Assembly: GCA_030681645.1 (NCBI GenBank)
Contig: JAUXRX010000005.1
Span: 310,001-374,000 of the forward strand
From: Archangium sp.
Lineage (GTDB): Bacteria > Myxococcota > Myxococcia > Myxococcales > Myxococcaceae
Direction of reading: 5' to 3'
Length of the DNA: 64,000 bases
This document shows, one piece after another, positions 36,426-44,028 of the stretch; position 1 is the stretch's first letter; each line of letters opens with the position of its first letter. Below the pieces are notes generated by a model. The model had not been told where the DNA came from. It worked only from the letters and a program-made list of their open reading frames with translations, and searched no databases. Position numbers and translations under genes: made by a program.

Positions 36426-37763
36426 ATGAGAGTCTTTCGCAGCCGCCGGGTGGTGACGGCCGAGGGCATTCGCCCCGCGACCGTGCACGTGCACGGCGAG
36501 ATCATCCACGCGCTGGCGGACTACGACGCGCTGCCCGCCGGGGCCGAGCGCATCGACGTGGGCGAAGCCGTGCTGATGCCCGGCGTGGTGGACACGCACG
36601 TGCACGTGAACGAGCCGGGCCGCACCGAGTGGGAAGGCTTCCGCACGGCCACGCGCGCGGCGGCGAGCGGCGGCGTCACCACGCTGGTCGACATGCCGCT
36701 CAACTCCATTCCCCCCACGACCACCGCCGAGGCGCTGCGCAAGAAGCGGCAGGAAGCGGCGGGCCAGTGCCTCATCGACGTCGGCTTCTGGGGCGGCGTG
36801 GTGCCGGGCAACGTGAAGGAGCTGGAGGGCCTGGTGCGCGAGGGCGCGCGCGGCTTCAAGGCCTTCATGTGCTTCTCGGGCGTCGACGAGTTCCCCGGCG
36901 TGCTCGAGGACGATCTCCACCCGGCGATGATGGAGCTGCGCCGCTTGAGCCGCCCGCTGCTGGTGCACGCAGAGGTCGAGGGCCCCATCGACGCGGTGGC
37001 GCCACACCTCGCCGGGAAGGACCCGCGCGCGTACCTGACCTACCTGCAGTCGCGCCCGCCGGCCGCGGAAGAAGAGGCGATTCGGCTGGTGTCGCGCCTG
37101 TGCCGTGAGACGCGCGCGCGCACGCACGTCGTCCATCACTCCGCGGCGAGTGCGCTGCCGCTGATCCGCCACGCGCGCGCCGAAGGCCTGCCCTTCACCG
37201 CCGAGACGTGCCCGCACTACCTGCACTTCGCCGCCGAAGACATTCGCGACGGGGCCACGGCGTTCAAGTGCGCCCCGCCCATTCGCGAGGGGAGCAACCG
37301 CGAGCTGCTCTGGGCCGCGCTCGGGGAAGGCGTGCTCGAGCTGGTGGCGTCGGATCATTCGCCCTGCACGCCCGCGCTCAAGAAGCAGGAACTGGGCGAC
37401 TTCATGGCCGCGTGGGGCGGCATCAGCGGGCTGCAGCTGGGGCTCAGCGTCACCTGGAGCGGGGCGCGCGCGCGCGGGTATTCGCTCTCGCAGGTGGTGA
37501 GGTGGATGTGTGAAGCGCCGGCGCGGCTGGCGGGCCTCGAGAAGAAGAAGGGCCACATCGCCCCCGGTTACGACGCGGACCTGGTGGTGTTCGAGCCCGA
37601 GGCCGCGTTCAAGGTCGACGTGCAGCGCATCGAGCACAAGCACAAGCTGACGCCCTACGCCGACGCGGGGCTGACCGGCGTGGTCACCTCGACGTACGTG
37701 CGGGGTCAGCGCGTCTTCCACCTGGGCGAACACGCCCGTGAACTGAAGGGACAATTCCTGTGA
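36426..37763 (+). CDS. allB: Allantoinase
   Basis: 445 residues. Hydrolyses allantoin to allantoate in purine breakdown. Amidohydrolase fold with a binuclear zinc site: DTHVHVNEPGRTEWEGF (first His pair), GFKAFMCFSG (Lys to be carbamylated), LLVHAEVEG, AETCPHYLHF and VASDHSPC (catalytic Asp). Length matches E. coli AllB (453). The stop overlaps the following GTG start (GTGA), coupling it to the allantoicase fusion, which uses its product. Confidence 0.95.
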   Translation: MRVFRSRRVVTAEGIRPATVHVHGEIIHALADYDALPAGAERIDVGEAVLMPGVVDTHVHVNEPGRTEWEGFRTATRAAASGGVTTLVDMPLNSIPPTTTAEALRKKRQEAAGQCLIDVGFWGGVVPGNVKELEGLVREGARGFKAFMCFSGVDEFPGVLEDDLHPAMMELRRLSRPLLVHAEVEGPIDAVAPHLAGKDPRAYLTYLQSRPPAAEEEAIRLVSRLCRETRARTHVVHHSAASALPLIRHARAEGLPFTAETCPHYLHFAAEDIRDGATAFKCAPPIREGSNRELLWAALGEGVLELVASDHSPCTPALKKQELGDFMAAWGGISGLQLGLSVTWSGARARGYSLSQVVRWMCEAPARLAGLEKKKGHIAPGYDADLVVFEPEAAFKVDVQRIEHKHKLTPYADAGLTGVVTSTYVRGQRVFHLGEHARELKGQFL

Positions 37764-39247
37764 GCCAGCCTCCTGACTTCGTCGACTACCCCGATCTCGC
37801 CGCCGAGCGCGTGGGGGGCGCGGCGCTGAGCACCAACGACGACTTCTTCGCCGAGAAGGAGAACCTCCTCAAAGCCCACGAGGCGGTGTGGACGGACCAC
37901 GAGTACACGCACAAGGGCAAGTGGATGGACGGCTGGGAATCGCGCCGCCGCCGCGAGCCCGGCTCCGACTGGTGCGTGGTGCGCCTGGGCCTGCCCGGCG
38001 TGCTCAAGGGCTTCGTGGTGGACACGAAGTGGTTCCGCGGCAACTTCCCCGAGTCCTGCTCCATCGAGGCCGCGTCGCTCAAGGGGCCGCTCGACCTCAG
38101 GGAATCGGAGAGGGCCGAGTGGGTCGAGCTGGTGCCGAAGGCGAAGCTCCAGGGCGACTCGAAGAACTACTTCGCGGTGGCCGACGAACGGCGCTTCACG
38201 CACGTGCGGCTCAACATCTTCCCCGACGGCGGCGTGGCGCGGCTGCGGGTGCACGGCGAGGTGGTGCCCGACTGGAACAGGCTGCGCGCGTTCGGCGGGC
38301 TGGTCGACCTCGCGGCGCTGGAGAACGGCGCCTACGTGCTGGCGTGCAGCGACATGTTCTTCGGCTCGCGGCACAACCTGATCAAGCCGGACCGCGCGGT
38401 GAACATGGGCGACGGCTGGGAAACGAAGCGCCGCCGGGGCCCGGGCCACGACTGGTCGCTGGTGCGGCTGGCCGCGGCCGGCACGGTGCAGCGCCTCGAG
38501 GTCGACACCACGCACTTCAAGGGCAACGCACCCGGCCGCTGTCTCATCGAGGCGTGCACGGGCCCCCGCGACGCGAAGCCCGACGCGCTCACGGGCTGGC
38601 GCACGGTGGTGGAAAGCCCGCTCCAGCCGCACACGCGCCACCTGTTCGACGAGCAGCTGCGTCGGGTGGGGCCGGTGACGCACGTGCGGCTCTCGGTGTT
38701 CCCCGACGGCGGCGTGGCCCGGCTGCGGGTGTGGGGCGAGCTGAGCGAGGCGGTGCACCCGGGGCTGGCGCGCCTCAACGCGCTGTCGACCGACGCGGCG
38801 GCGACCGAGTTCCTCAAGGCGTGCGGCTCGAAGAAGTGGGCGACGGCGATGGCCTGGGCGCGGCCCTTCGAGAACGTGCCGGCGCTGATGCGGGTGGCCG
38901 AGCGCGAGTGGTGGAAGGTGAGCGAGGTCGACTTCCTCGAGGCGTTCGGCGCGCACCCGCGCATCGGCGACAAGGGGGGCAAGTGGTCGACGCAGGAGCA
39001 GTCAGCCGCTTCCGCCGCGGCGCTCGGCACGCTGGAGAAGCTGAGGGCGCAGAACGACGCGTACTTCGGCAAGCACGGCTTCATCTTCATCGTCTGTGCG
39101 ACGGGTAAGTCGGCGGACGAGATGCTCGGCCTGCTCGAGGCCAGGCTTCCGAACGATCGCGCCGCCGAGATCCGCACCGCGGCCGAGGAGCAGGCGAAGA
39201 TCACCCAACTGCGCTTGAACAAGTGGCTGGACGAGCACGCGACATAA
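37760..39247 (+). CDS. Fusion: allantoicase + OHCU decarboxylase
   Basis: 495 residues, GTG start. Residues ~1-330 are an allantoicase with its usual two repeated halves, each with the signature WESRRRREPGSDW or WETKRRRGPGHDW followed by VKxxFPDGGVARLRV-type ends. It cuts allantoate to ureidoglycolate and urea. Residues ~335-495 are a 2-oxo-4-hydroxy-4-carboxy-5-ureidoimidazoline (OHCU) decarboxylase, with FGAHPRIGDK (catalytic His), EQSAASAA, NDAYFGKHGFIFIVCATGKS and KITQLRLNKWL. That enzyme makes S-allantoin. So one chain holds steps on both sides of allantoinase. No stop or frameshift separates the halves. Confidence 0.92.
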   Translation: MSQPPDFVDYPDLAAERVGGAALSTNDDFFAEKENLLKAHEAVWTDHEYTHKGKWMDGWESRRRREPGSDWCVVRLGLPGVLKGFVVDTKWFRGNFPESCSIEAASLKGPLDLRESERAEWVELVPKAKLQGDSKNYFAVADERRFTHVRLNIFPDGGVARLRVHGEVVPDWNRLRAFGGLVDLAALENGAYVLACSDMFFGSRHNLIKPDRAVNMGDGWETKRRRGPGHDWSLVRLAAAGTVQRLEVDTTHFKGNAPGRCLIEACTGPRDAKPDALTGWRTVVESPLQPHTRHLFDEQLRRVGPVTHVRLSVFPDGGVARLRVWGELSEAVHPGLARLNALSTDAAATEFLKACGSKKWATAMAWARPFENVPALMRVAEREWWKVSEVDFLEAFGAHPRIGDKGGKWSTQEQSAASAAALGTLEKLRAQNDAYFGKHGFIFIVCATGKSADEMLGLLEARLPNDRAAEIRTAAEEQAKITQLRLNKWLDEHAT

Positions 39248-39251
39248 GAGA

Positions 39252-39297
39252 CTGTCTCCCTCTCCCCGAGGGGAGAGGGTCGGGGAGAGGGCAAACA
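39252..39297. repeat. Family B repeat, copy 6 (minimal form)
   Basis: CTCCCTCTCCCCGAGGGGAG forms a tight hairpin and is followed by AGGGTCGGGGAGAGGGC. It lies between the fusion gene and the HIU hydrolase gene, 15 bases before the latter's start codon, so it may lower or tune read-through into that gene. Confidence 0.7.
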
Positions 39298-39312
39298 CCC
39301 CAGGGAGCCACC

Positions 39313-39645
39313 ATGATCACCACCCACATCCTCGACACCACGCTGGGCAAACCGGCCCGCGGAGTCCCCATTCACCTCGAGAGACAATCCGGCGCCGACT
39401 GGAAGCTGATCGGCACCGGCCAGACCGACGACGACGGGCGGCTCAAGACGCTCACCCCACCCGGCCCGGTCGAGCCCGGCACCTGGCGCATCCGCTTCGA
39501 CACGAAGCAATACTTCGCGGCGACGGGCACGAAGGGCTTCTACCCGCACGTCGAAGTGGTCTTCGAGATCGTGGACGGCGCGGCGCACTACCACGTGCCG
39601 TTGCTGCTCAACCCGTGGGGCTACTCGACCTACCGCGGCAGCTGA
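39313..39645 (+). CDS. uraH: 5-Hydroxyisourate hydrolase (transthyretin-like)
   Basis: 110 residues. Converts 5-hydroxyisourate to OHCU, the substrate of the decarboxylase half of the preceding gene. Transthyretin-like fold with the family start THILDTTLGKPARGVPIHLE (catalytic His) and diagnostic C-terminal YRGS, preceded by HYHVPLLLNPWGYSTY. No signal peptide, so it acts in the cytoplasm. GGAG ribosome site 6 bases before the ATG. Urate oxidase is not in the window. Confidence 0.95.
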   Translation: MITTHILDTTLGKPARGVPIHLERQSGADWKLIGTGQTDDDGRLKTLTPPGPVEPGTWRIRFDTKQYFAATGTKGFYPHVEVVFEIVDGAAHYHVPLLLNPWGYSTYRGS

Positions 39646-40053
39646 CTACGGCATCAACAGTGGAATGACCTGGCGGCCGTTTCGCCGGTAGACGCGAAAA
39701 TCGGAGTCGAGCGTCGCGACCACTGCACTGGAAATCAGCTCGCTCAGGCGCACCAGACAGGCGTCGGCGAACGACATCGGCACCGAGGTGTACCGGGTCA
39801 TGAGGCTCATCAGCGCCCGGGGCTCTGGCGCCAGCGACACCAGCTCGAGTGAGTCGTCGGCGAGCATTCCGCGCAGGGCCCTCGAGCCCTTCTCAGAGGA
39901 CCGGAGCAGGAAGAAGGCCTCGCTCAGGACCGCCTCGCAGGTGACGACCCGGGCCCTGACGCGAAGCGCCTCGATCGCCCAGCGGTGATGGCGCTCGCGC
40001 GGCACGAGCAGCGCGACGAGCGGGCCGGTGTCCAGCAACAACGTGCCGCTCAA
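39646..40053 (-). CDS. vapC: PIN-domain toxin, VapC-like
   Basis: 135 residues. PIN-domain ribonuclease with the expected acidic residues: LLDTGPLVALL (first Asp), EAVLSEAFFLL (Glu), MSFADACLVRL (Asp) and TLDSDFRVY (Asp). VapC toxins cleave RNA, often tRNA(fMet) or rRNA loops, and are held by an antitoxin encoded upstream. The gene overlaps the antitoxin gene by 4 bases (ATGA) and abuts the HIU hydrolase stop on the other strand. Confidence 0.88.
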   Translation of the reverse strand: MSGTLLLDTGPLVALLVPRERHHRWAIEALRVRARVVTCEAVLSEAFFLLRSSEKGSRALRGMLADDSLELVSLAPEPRALMSLMTRYTSVPMSFADACLVRLSELISSAVVATLDSDFRVYRRNGRQVIPLLMP

Positions 40054-40283
40054 CGCCCGTAGCCCTTCATGTGCTTCGGGTTGGTGAGGATGTCTGCAGG
40101 GACGTCGTCAGCGGCGCCGACGTGCTGGCTGATGCGGTCGATGAAGGTCTCCCCACCCTGGTCCGCGGTGAGCAACTCGAGCGCTTCCCGCACCAGCGCC
40201 GAGCGCGACAGGTGTCGCTTCTTTGCGAGCCGGGTGACGCGGGCGCTCAACTGGCGAGGCAGCTTGATGGTCAGGCTCTCCAT
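40050..40283 (-). CDS. vapB: Ribbon-helix-helix antitoxin of VapC-like pair
   Basis: 77 residues from the ATG at 40283, which has AGGAGGAAGACC directly upstream; an in-frame start further up is less likely. RHH DNA-binding fold: SLTIKLPRQLSARVTRLAKK, SRSALVREALELL. The C-terminal half (DRISQHVGAADDVPADILTN) would wrap the toxin. As with other pairs, it probably represses its own operon together with the toxin. Confidence 0.82.
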   Translation of the reverse strand: MESLTIKLPRQLSARVTRLAKKRHLSRSALVREALELLTADQGGETFIDRISQHVGAADDVPADILTNPKHMKGYGR

Positions 40284-40381
40284 GGTCTTCCTCCTCTGGC
40301 AGGAGCGTAAGACCAATGAGAAGCGGCTTCAAGGCGATGACAGAAACGAACTCCGCGGCGACGGGCTACCGGGGCAGCTGA

Positions 40382-40855
40382 TCAGAGCGCGCGCCAGGGA
40401 CGCTGGATCTCCAGGACGACGGACTCGAGCGGCACCGAGAGCTCGAGCAGCTTCGTCTGCACCGGCTCGAGCGCGCTGGCCTTCCACACCCCGACCCGGA
40501 GAAAACCAGTCGTCTCGTCGAAGTCGAAGCTGCTGGTGCCCGGCACTGAAAGCACGTCGGCTGCCCCATTCTTGACGCTCTCGCTGCTCTGTCCTCTCGC
40601 GGGGCGGGTGTTCAGCGCCGGAGCCGTGTCCCCGAAGATGGCCGTCAGGCTCGCCGCTGCGGGACCCCGCTGGGCCTCGTCGAAGATGAAGACGACCAGC
40701 GCACCGGCCTCGGAGTGGAAGCCGCCGAAGCTGGGCGTCTCCTTCGTCACCCGGAGGAGTTGAAGCGTAAAGGGATCGAGACTCTCCCCTTCAGCGGGCT
40801 GGGCTGGCGCGCACGCCTGCAGCGCGAAGACCAAGGCGAGGATCGGTCGGTGCAT
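40382..40855 (-). CDS. Putative lipoprotein
   Basis: 157 residues from the ATG at 40855, chosen because it begins a signal peptide with lipobox LQACAPAQ. The body has alternating strands (SEAGALVVFIFDEAQRGPAA and FLRVGVWKASALEPVQTKLL), suggesting a beta-sandwich. No family recognised. It is downstream of the DUF6986 gene on the same strand with a 58-base gap. Confidence 0.55.
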   Translation of the reverse strand: MHRPILALVFALQACAPAQPAEGESLDPFTLQLLRVTKETPSFGGFHSEAGALVVFIFDEAQRGPAAASLTAIFGDTAPALNTRPARGQSSESVKNGAADVLSVPGTSSFDFDETTGFLRVGVWKASALEPVQTKLLELSVPLESVVLEIQRPWRAL

Positions 40856-40913
40856 CGCCAGTCCATACCACGCCCCGCATTTCCTTCGACCAGGAGCGGC
40901 CGCCGCCAGTCGA

Positions 40914-42227
40914 TCACGGCACCAGGCGGCGGTTGCGGGCGATGACGGCAAACGACCGACTGCGGAGCTCCTCCACAGTCAGCCCCGTCTCCGCGACCTC
41001 TTCCTCCGTGAGCGCGCCGCACGCGAGCCCGCGCAGGAAGTAGTTGAGCAGCCCCTGCCCCGTCGCCGCGTCGTCGAAGCTGTCGCCCACCACGGTGGCC
41101 TGGCCGAGGCGCTTGACGAAGTTCGACAACCGCTCGATGGCCGGCGCGAGGCTCTCGAGGAAGAAGGCGAACACCGTGCCGTAGCGCGCCACCAGCTGGG
41201 CCGGGTGCAAGTCCCACCCCTGGTAGAAGCCGCCGCCCAGCGAGTGGCGGATGTCGTCGACCGACGCGAGCCACGCCCCGTGCACCACCCGGCGGTTCTC
41301 CTCGCGCTGCGCCTCGGTGAGCGAGGCCCACTTGTGCGGGCCGATGGGCAGCTGGGTGGTCGCGCCGTCGCTCAGGAACACGCCCGTGCCCGCGAAGGCG
41401 AGCTTCATGAGCGACTTGGCGAACTCGCACGAGGGGTGACGCATGCCCTGCAGCGCGGCGGTGACGTCGATCGACGCGGTGTAGTCGTAGGTGCCGAAGT
41501 GCGCGGCCTGCAGCCGCCCGTCGGCCGCCGCGTGGAGCTGCGGGAGCAGGTGCCGGCCCTCTGCGTCGATCAGCCCCTGCGCGGCCTCCACCATGAACTC
41601 GACGCGCAGCGACCTCGCGGGGAACGACAGCTTGCGCTCGAGCTCGTCGAGCACGCCCACGAAGAGCTTCACCTGCGCCACCGACACCACCTTGGGCAGG
41701 GTGATCAGGATCGGCCGCTTCAGCTCGGTGAGGAAGAGATCGAGCGTGCGAATGGCGCGCGCCCCCAGCTCGGCCGACATCGGCTTGATGCGGATGCCGA
41801 TGAAGGCGGGCAGCAGGTCTTCGGCGAAGCCCCGCGCGACCTGCCGGGCCGCCTCGAGCGCGTGCCCATCTTCTTCCTCGTCGGTGCGGTGGCCGTAGCC
41901 GTCTTCGAAGTCGATGCGGAAGTCTTCCACCGGCTCGCGCTCGAGCTTCGCCACCACCCGGGGGTACACGCGCGCCGCCAATTCGTCGCTCAGGTCGAGC
42001 GCCTCGGCGAACGAGAGCGCGTCGGGGGCGTAGGTGGCGAGCGCCTGCCGGGCGAGGGTGCCCAGCTTCTGCGCGGTCTCCGCCTTGAACAGGTGCGCCC
42101 CGCCGTAGACGACGTGCAGCGGCTGGCGCGCGCTCGACTCGCCCGGGAAACGCGCGGCGAAGGCGGCCTGCGCCGACGTCAAACCATCTTGCAGCGTTCT
42201 CATCGTCTGAGAGTCGAGAGAGGTCAT
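40914..42227 (-). CDS. DUF6986 family protein (HpcH/HpaI aldolase-like fold)
   Basis: 437 residues. Matches the family often annotated as phosphoenolpyruvate kinase/aldolase-like (DUF6986): RIDFEDGYGHRTDEEEDGHA, FIGIRIKPMSAEL, LPKVVSVAQV, FMVEAAQGLIDAEG, HFGTYDYTASIDVTAA and GGGFYQGWDLHPAQL. The fold belongs to the citrate-lyase/HpcH aldolase superfamily. In other bacteria such genes lie beside allantoicase and uricase genes, and here it is 2-5 kb from the ureide genes, so a role in using glyoxylate or ureidoglycolate is plausible. The reaction has not been shown. Confidence 0.75.
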   Translation of the reverse strand: MTSLDSQTMRTLQDGLTSAQAAFAARFPGESSARQPLHVVYGGAHLFKAETAQKLGTLARQALATYAPDALSFAEALDLSDELAARVYPRVVAKLEREPVEDFRIDFEDGYGHRTDEEEDGHALEAARQVARGFAEDLLPAFIGIRIKPMSAELGARAIRTLDLFLTELKRPILITLPKVVSVAQVKLFVGVLDELERKLSFPARSLRVEFMVEAAQGLIDAEGRHLLPQLHAAADGRLQAAHFGTYDYTASIDVTAALQGMRHPSCEFAKSLMKLAFAGTGVFLSDGATTQLPIGPHKWASLTEAQREENRRVVHGAWLASVDDIRHSLGGGFYQGWDLHPAQLVARYGTVFAFFLESLAPAIERLSNFVKRLGQATVVGDSFDDAATGQGLLNYFLRGLACGALTEEEVAETGLTVEELRSRSFAVIARNRRLVP

Positions 42228-42304
42228 CTTTCTCCTTCTACTTGTTGCGCGCAGCCGAGGCCCGAAGTGTCATCCGCGCACACCTCGCAGCCCAGGAGTT
42301 CCCC

Positions 42305-43024
42305 ATGCCGAAGGTCCAGCGCAACACCACCCAGGCCGTCACCCCGCAGCCCACGAAGCCGAAGACCACCGTGCCTGCGAAGCCGCAGCCCGCCACCTCG
42401 AGCACCGGGTGGGTGAAGCCCGCCACCGGCGGCACCGTGGGCGGCGCGTCGATCGACACCAAGACCGCGCGCACCGCGTTCTGGCACTCGCCGTACACCA
42501 ACGCCGACGCGAAGGCGGCGCAGAAGGCGTTCGGCCTGCCCAACCTCAACGCGGCGAAGGAGTTCATCGGCCGGGCGGTGATCACCCGCAACGAGGGCCC
42601 GCTGCAGCAGAAGGGCATCAGCCGCGCCCGCTACGACAACCACGACTGCACGGTGGCCTTCTCGCGCAGCCCGTACACCGACGCCGACGCTCGCCAGGCG
42701 CTCTCGAAGATGCCCTTCCTCAAGAACGTCGCCGAGGCGAAGGAGTACATCGGCCTCAAGATCGTCAACAAGACGGAAGACATCCTCCAGGAGGTCGGCG
42801 TCACCCGCTCGAAGTTCGACAGCCACGACATGATGGCCGCGTTCAAGCGCTCGGGGTACTCGGCCGCCGACGTCGACCAGGCGAAGAAGAAGTTCGACTT
42901 CCTCAAGGGCGCCACCACCCAGGAAGTGAAGGAGTACATGGGGCTCAAGGTGCTCAACGACTACACCTCGATGATGACCGAGGCGGGCATCACTGCCGGC
43001 CGCGATCGCCACGAGATCAAGTGA
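42305..43024 (+). CDS. Triple-repeat protein upstream of amidoligase
   Basis: 239 residues, not recognised. A ~48-residue Thr/Pro/Lys-rich start (TPQPTKPKTTVPAKPQPATS) is followed by three tandem ~62-residue repeats. Unit 1 has AFWHSPYTNADAKAAQKAF and AAKEFIGRAVITRNEG. Unit 2 has AFSRSPYTDADARQALSKM and EAKEYIGLKIVNKTED. Unit 3 has AFKRSGYSAADVDQAKKKF and EVKEYMGLKVLND. Each ends near [RS]xxxDxHD. There is no signal peptide. The stop overlaps the amidoligase start (GTGA), so the two are made together; this protein may be the ligase substrate or partner. Confidence 0.65.
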   Translation: MPKVQRNTTQAVTPQPTKPKTTVPAKPQPATSSTGWVKPATGGTVGGASIDTKTARTAFWHSPYTNADAKAAQKAFGLPNLNAAKEFIGRAVITRNEGPLQQKGISRARYDNHDCTVAFSRSPYTDADARQALSKMPFLKNVAEAKEYIGLKIVNKTEDILQEVGVTRSKFDSHDMMAAFKRSGYSAADVDQAKKKFDFLKGATTQEVKEYMGLKVLNDYTSMMTEAGITAGRDRHEIK

Positions 43025-44028
43025 AGGTTCGGCGGCCCCTCGACTCCGCTCGGGGTGAACGGGTCGGACTCGAACTGGAGCTGCTCGCACCTCCAGGGAA
43101 GACACGCTTCGACCTGGCGCGCGCTCTCGCGAAACGAGCGGGGGGCGCGCTTCGTCTTGCCTTCAAGTACCACGGCCAGGGCGAGCTCCCCGACGGGCGG
43201 CCCGACTGCCAGCTCACCCCCACGGCGCGCGTGCTGGTGCGTGGGAAGTGGTTCTGCTCGGTCGTCGATGATCCCACCATCGTCGACGAGCTGGCGCCGA
43301 CTGACGAGAAGCTGCGAATCGCGAGGACCGACGACGTGCGCCTCGCCGCGTGGATCGAACGCAACTGCCACGCCCGGTTCGCTGGTCCCTCGACTCCGCT
43401 CGGGATGAACGGTGCTGCCTTCGCTTCGCTGGTGAAGACCTTTGCGGCGAAGGAAGAAGAAGACGGCTTCGTCGATCCCTGGGGCCTGCCGCTGGTGCGC
43501 TGGCACGAGGTGTCTGCCGAGCGCGCGCGGGTGTGCGAGGTGGTGCTGCGTCCCCTCGGCCGCAAGGCGCTCGCCCCTACCCTGCGCCGGGTGCTGAAGC
43601 TCGCCTCGTCACTGGGCTTCACGGTGCCCGTCGAGGCGGCGATTCACGCGCACTTCGACGCCGCGCCATTTCGTTCCACGCGTGCGTTGCGGCGGCTGGT
43701 GCTCGATTGGACCGAGCAGCGCACCTCGCTGCTGCGCGTGCTCGAGCCCAACCCGCGCTGCCGCAAGCTGGGCCCCTTTCCACCCGACGTGGTGCGGGTG
43801 GCGCAGGCCGCGACCGACGACCTGCCCTTCGAGACGCTGGCCGCGGGGCTGCTGCTCGGTGGGCTGCACCGCGCGGTGGACCTCAACCTGCTGGGCCTGG
43901 TGGAGCGCTACCCGAAGCAGCCGACCATCGAGGTGCGCTGCCTGCCCGGGTCGCTCGACGCCGACGCGACGCTGGGCCGGCTCGCCCACGCCGAGGCCTT
44001 CCTGGCCGACGTCACATCCTCCGCTTGA
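43021..44028 (+). CDS. Amidoligase-family protein (COOH-NH2 ligase-like)
   Basis: 335 residues, GTG start. Pattern of the putative amidoligase family (Amidoligase_2): GLELELLAP at the start, WFCSVVDDPTI, EVVLRPLGRKALAP, VEAAIHAHFD (the GxHVHV region), and near the end DLNLLGLVERYPKQPTIEVR. This glutamine-synthetase-like fold joins carboxylates to amines with ATP. Two family A repeats are translated within it, RPLDSARGERV at the very start and PSTPLGMNG near residue 125. The natural start may therefore be blurred. The 3' end overlaps the convergent dehydrogenase by 17 bases. Substrate unknown. Confidence 0.72.
   Translation: MKVRRPLDSARGERVGLELELLAPPGKTRFDLARALAKRAGGALRLAFKYHGQGELPDGRPDCQLTPTARVLVRGKWFCSVVDDPTIVDELAPTDEKLRIARTDDVRLAAWIERNCHARFAGPSTPLGMNGAAFASLVKTFAAKEEEDGFVDPWGLPLVRWHEVSAERARVCEVVLRPLGRKALAPTLRRVLKLASSLGFTVPVEAAIHAHFDAAPFRSTRALRRLVLDWTEQRTSLLRVLEPNPRCRKLGPFPPDVVRVAQAATDDLPFETLAAGLLLGGLHRAVDLNLLGLVERYPKQPTIEVRCLPGSLDADATLGRLAHAEAFLADVTSSA
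43036..43060. repeat. Family A palindromic repeat, copy 7 (amidoligase N-terminus)
   Basis: CCCCTCGACTCCGCTCGGGG plus TGAAC, read as PLDSARGE immediately after the amidoligase start codon. Confidence 0.85.
43387..43410. repeat. Family A palindromic repeat, copy 8 (inside amidoligase)
   Basis: CCCTCGACTCCGCTCGGGAT plus GAAC, read in frame as PSTPLGMN in a loop region near residue 125 of the amidoligase. Confidence 0.85.

Noticed and set aside
39646-40283. Treating the toxin-antitoxin pair as a mobile element
   Set aside because: No terminal repeats or transposase are visible, so it is listed as a gene pair only.
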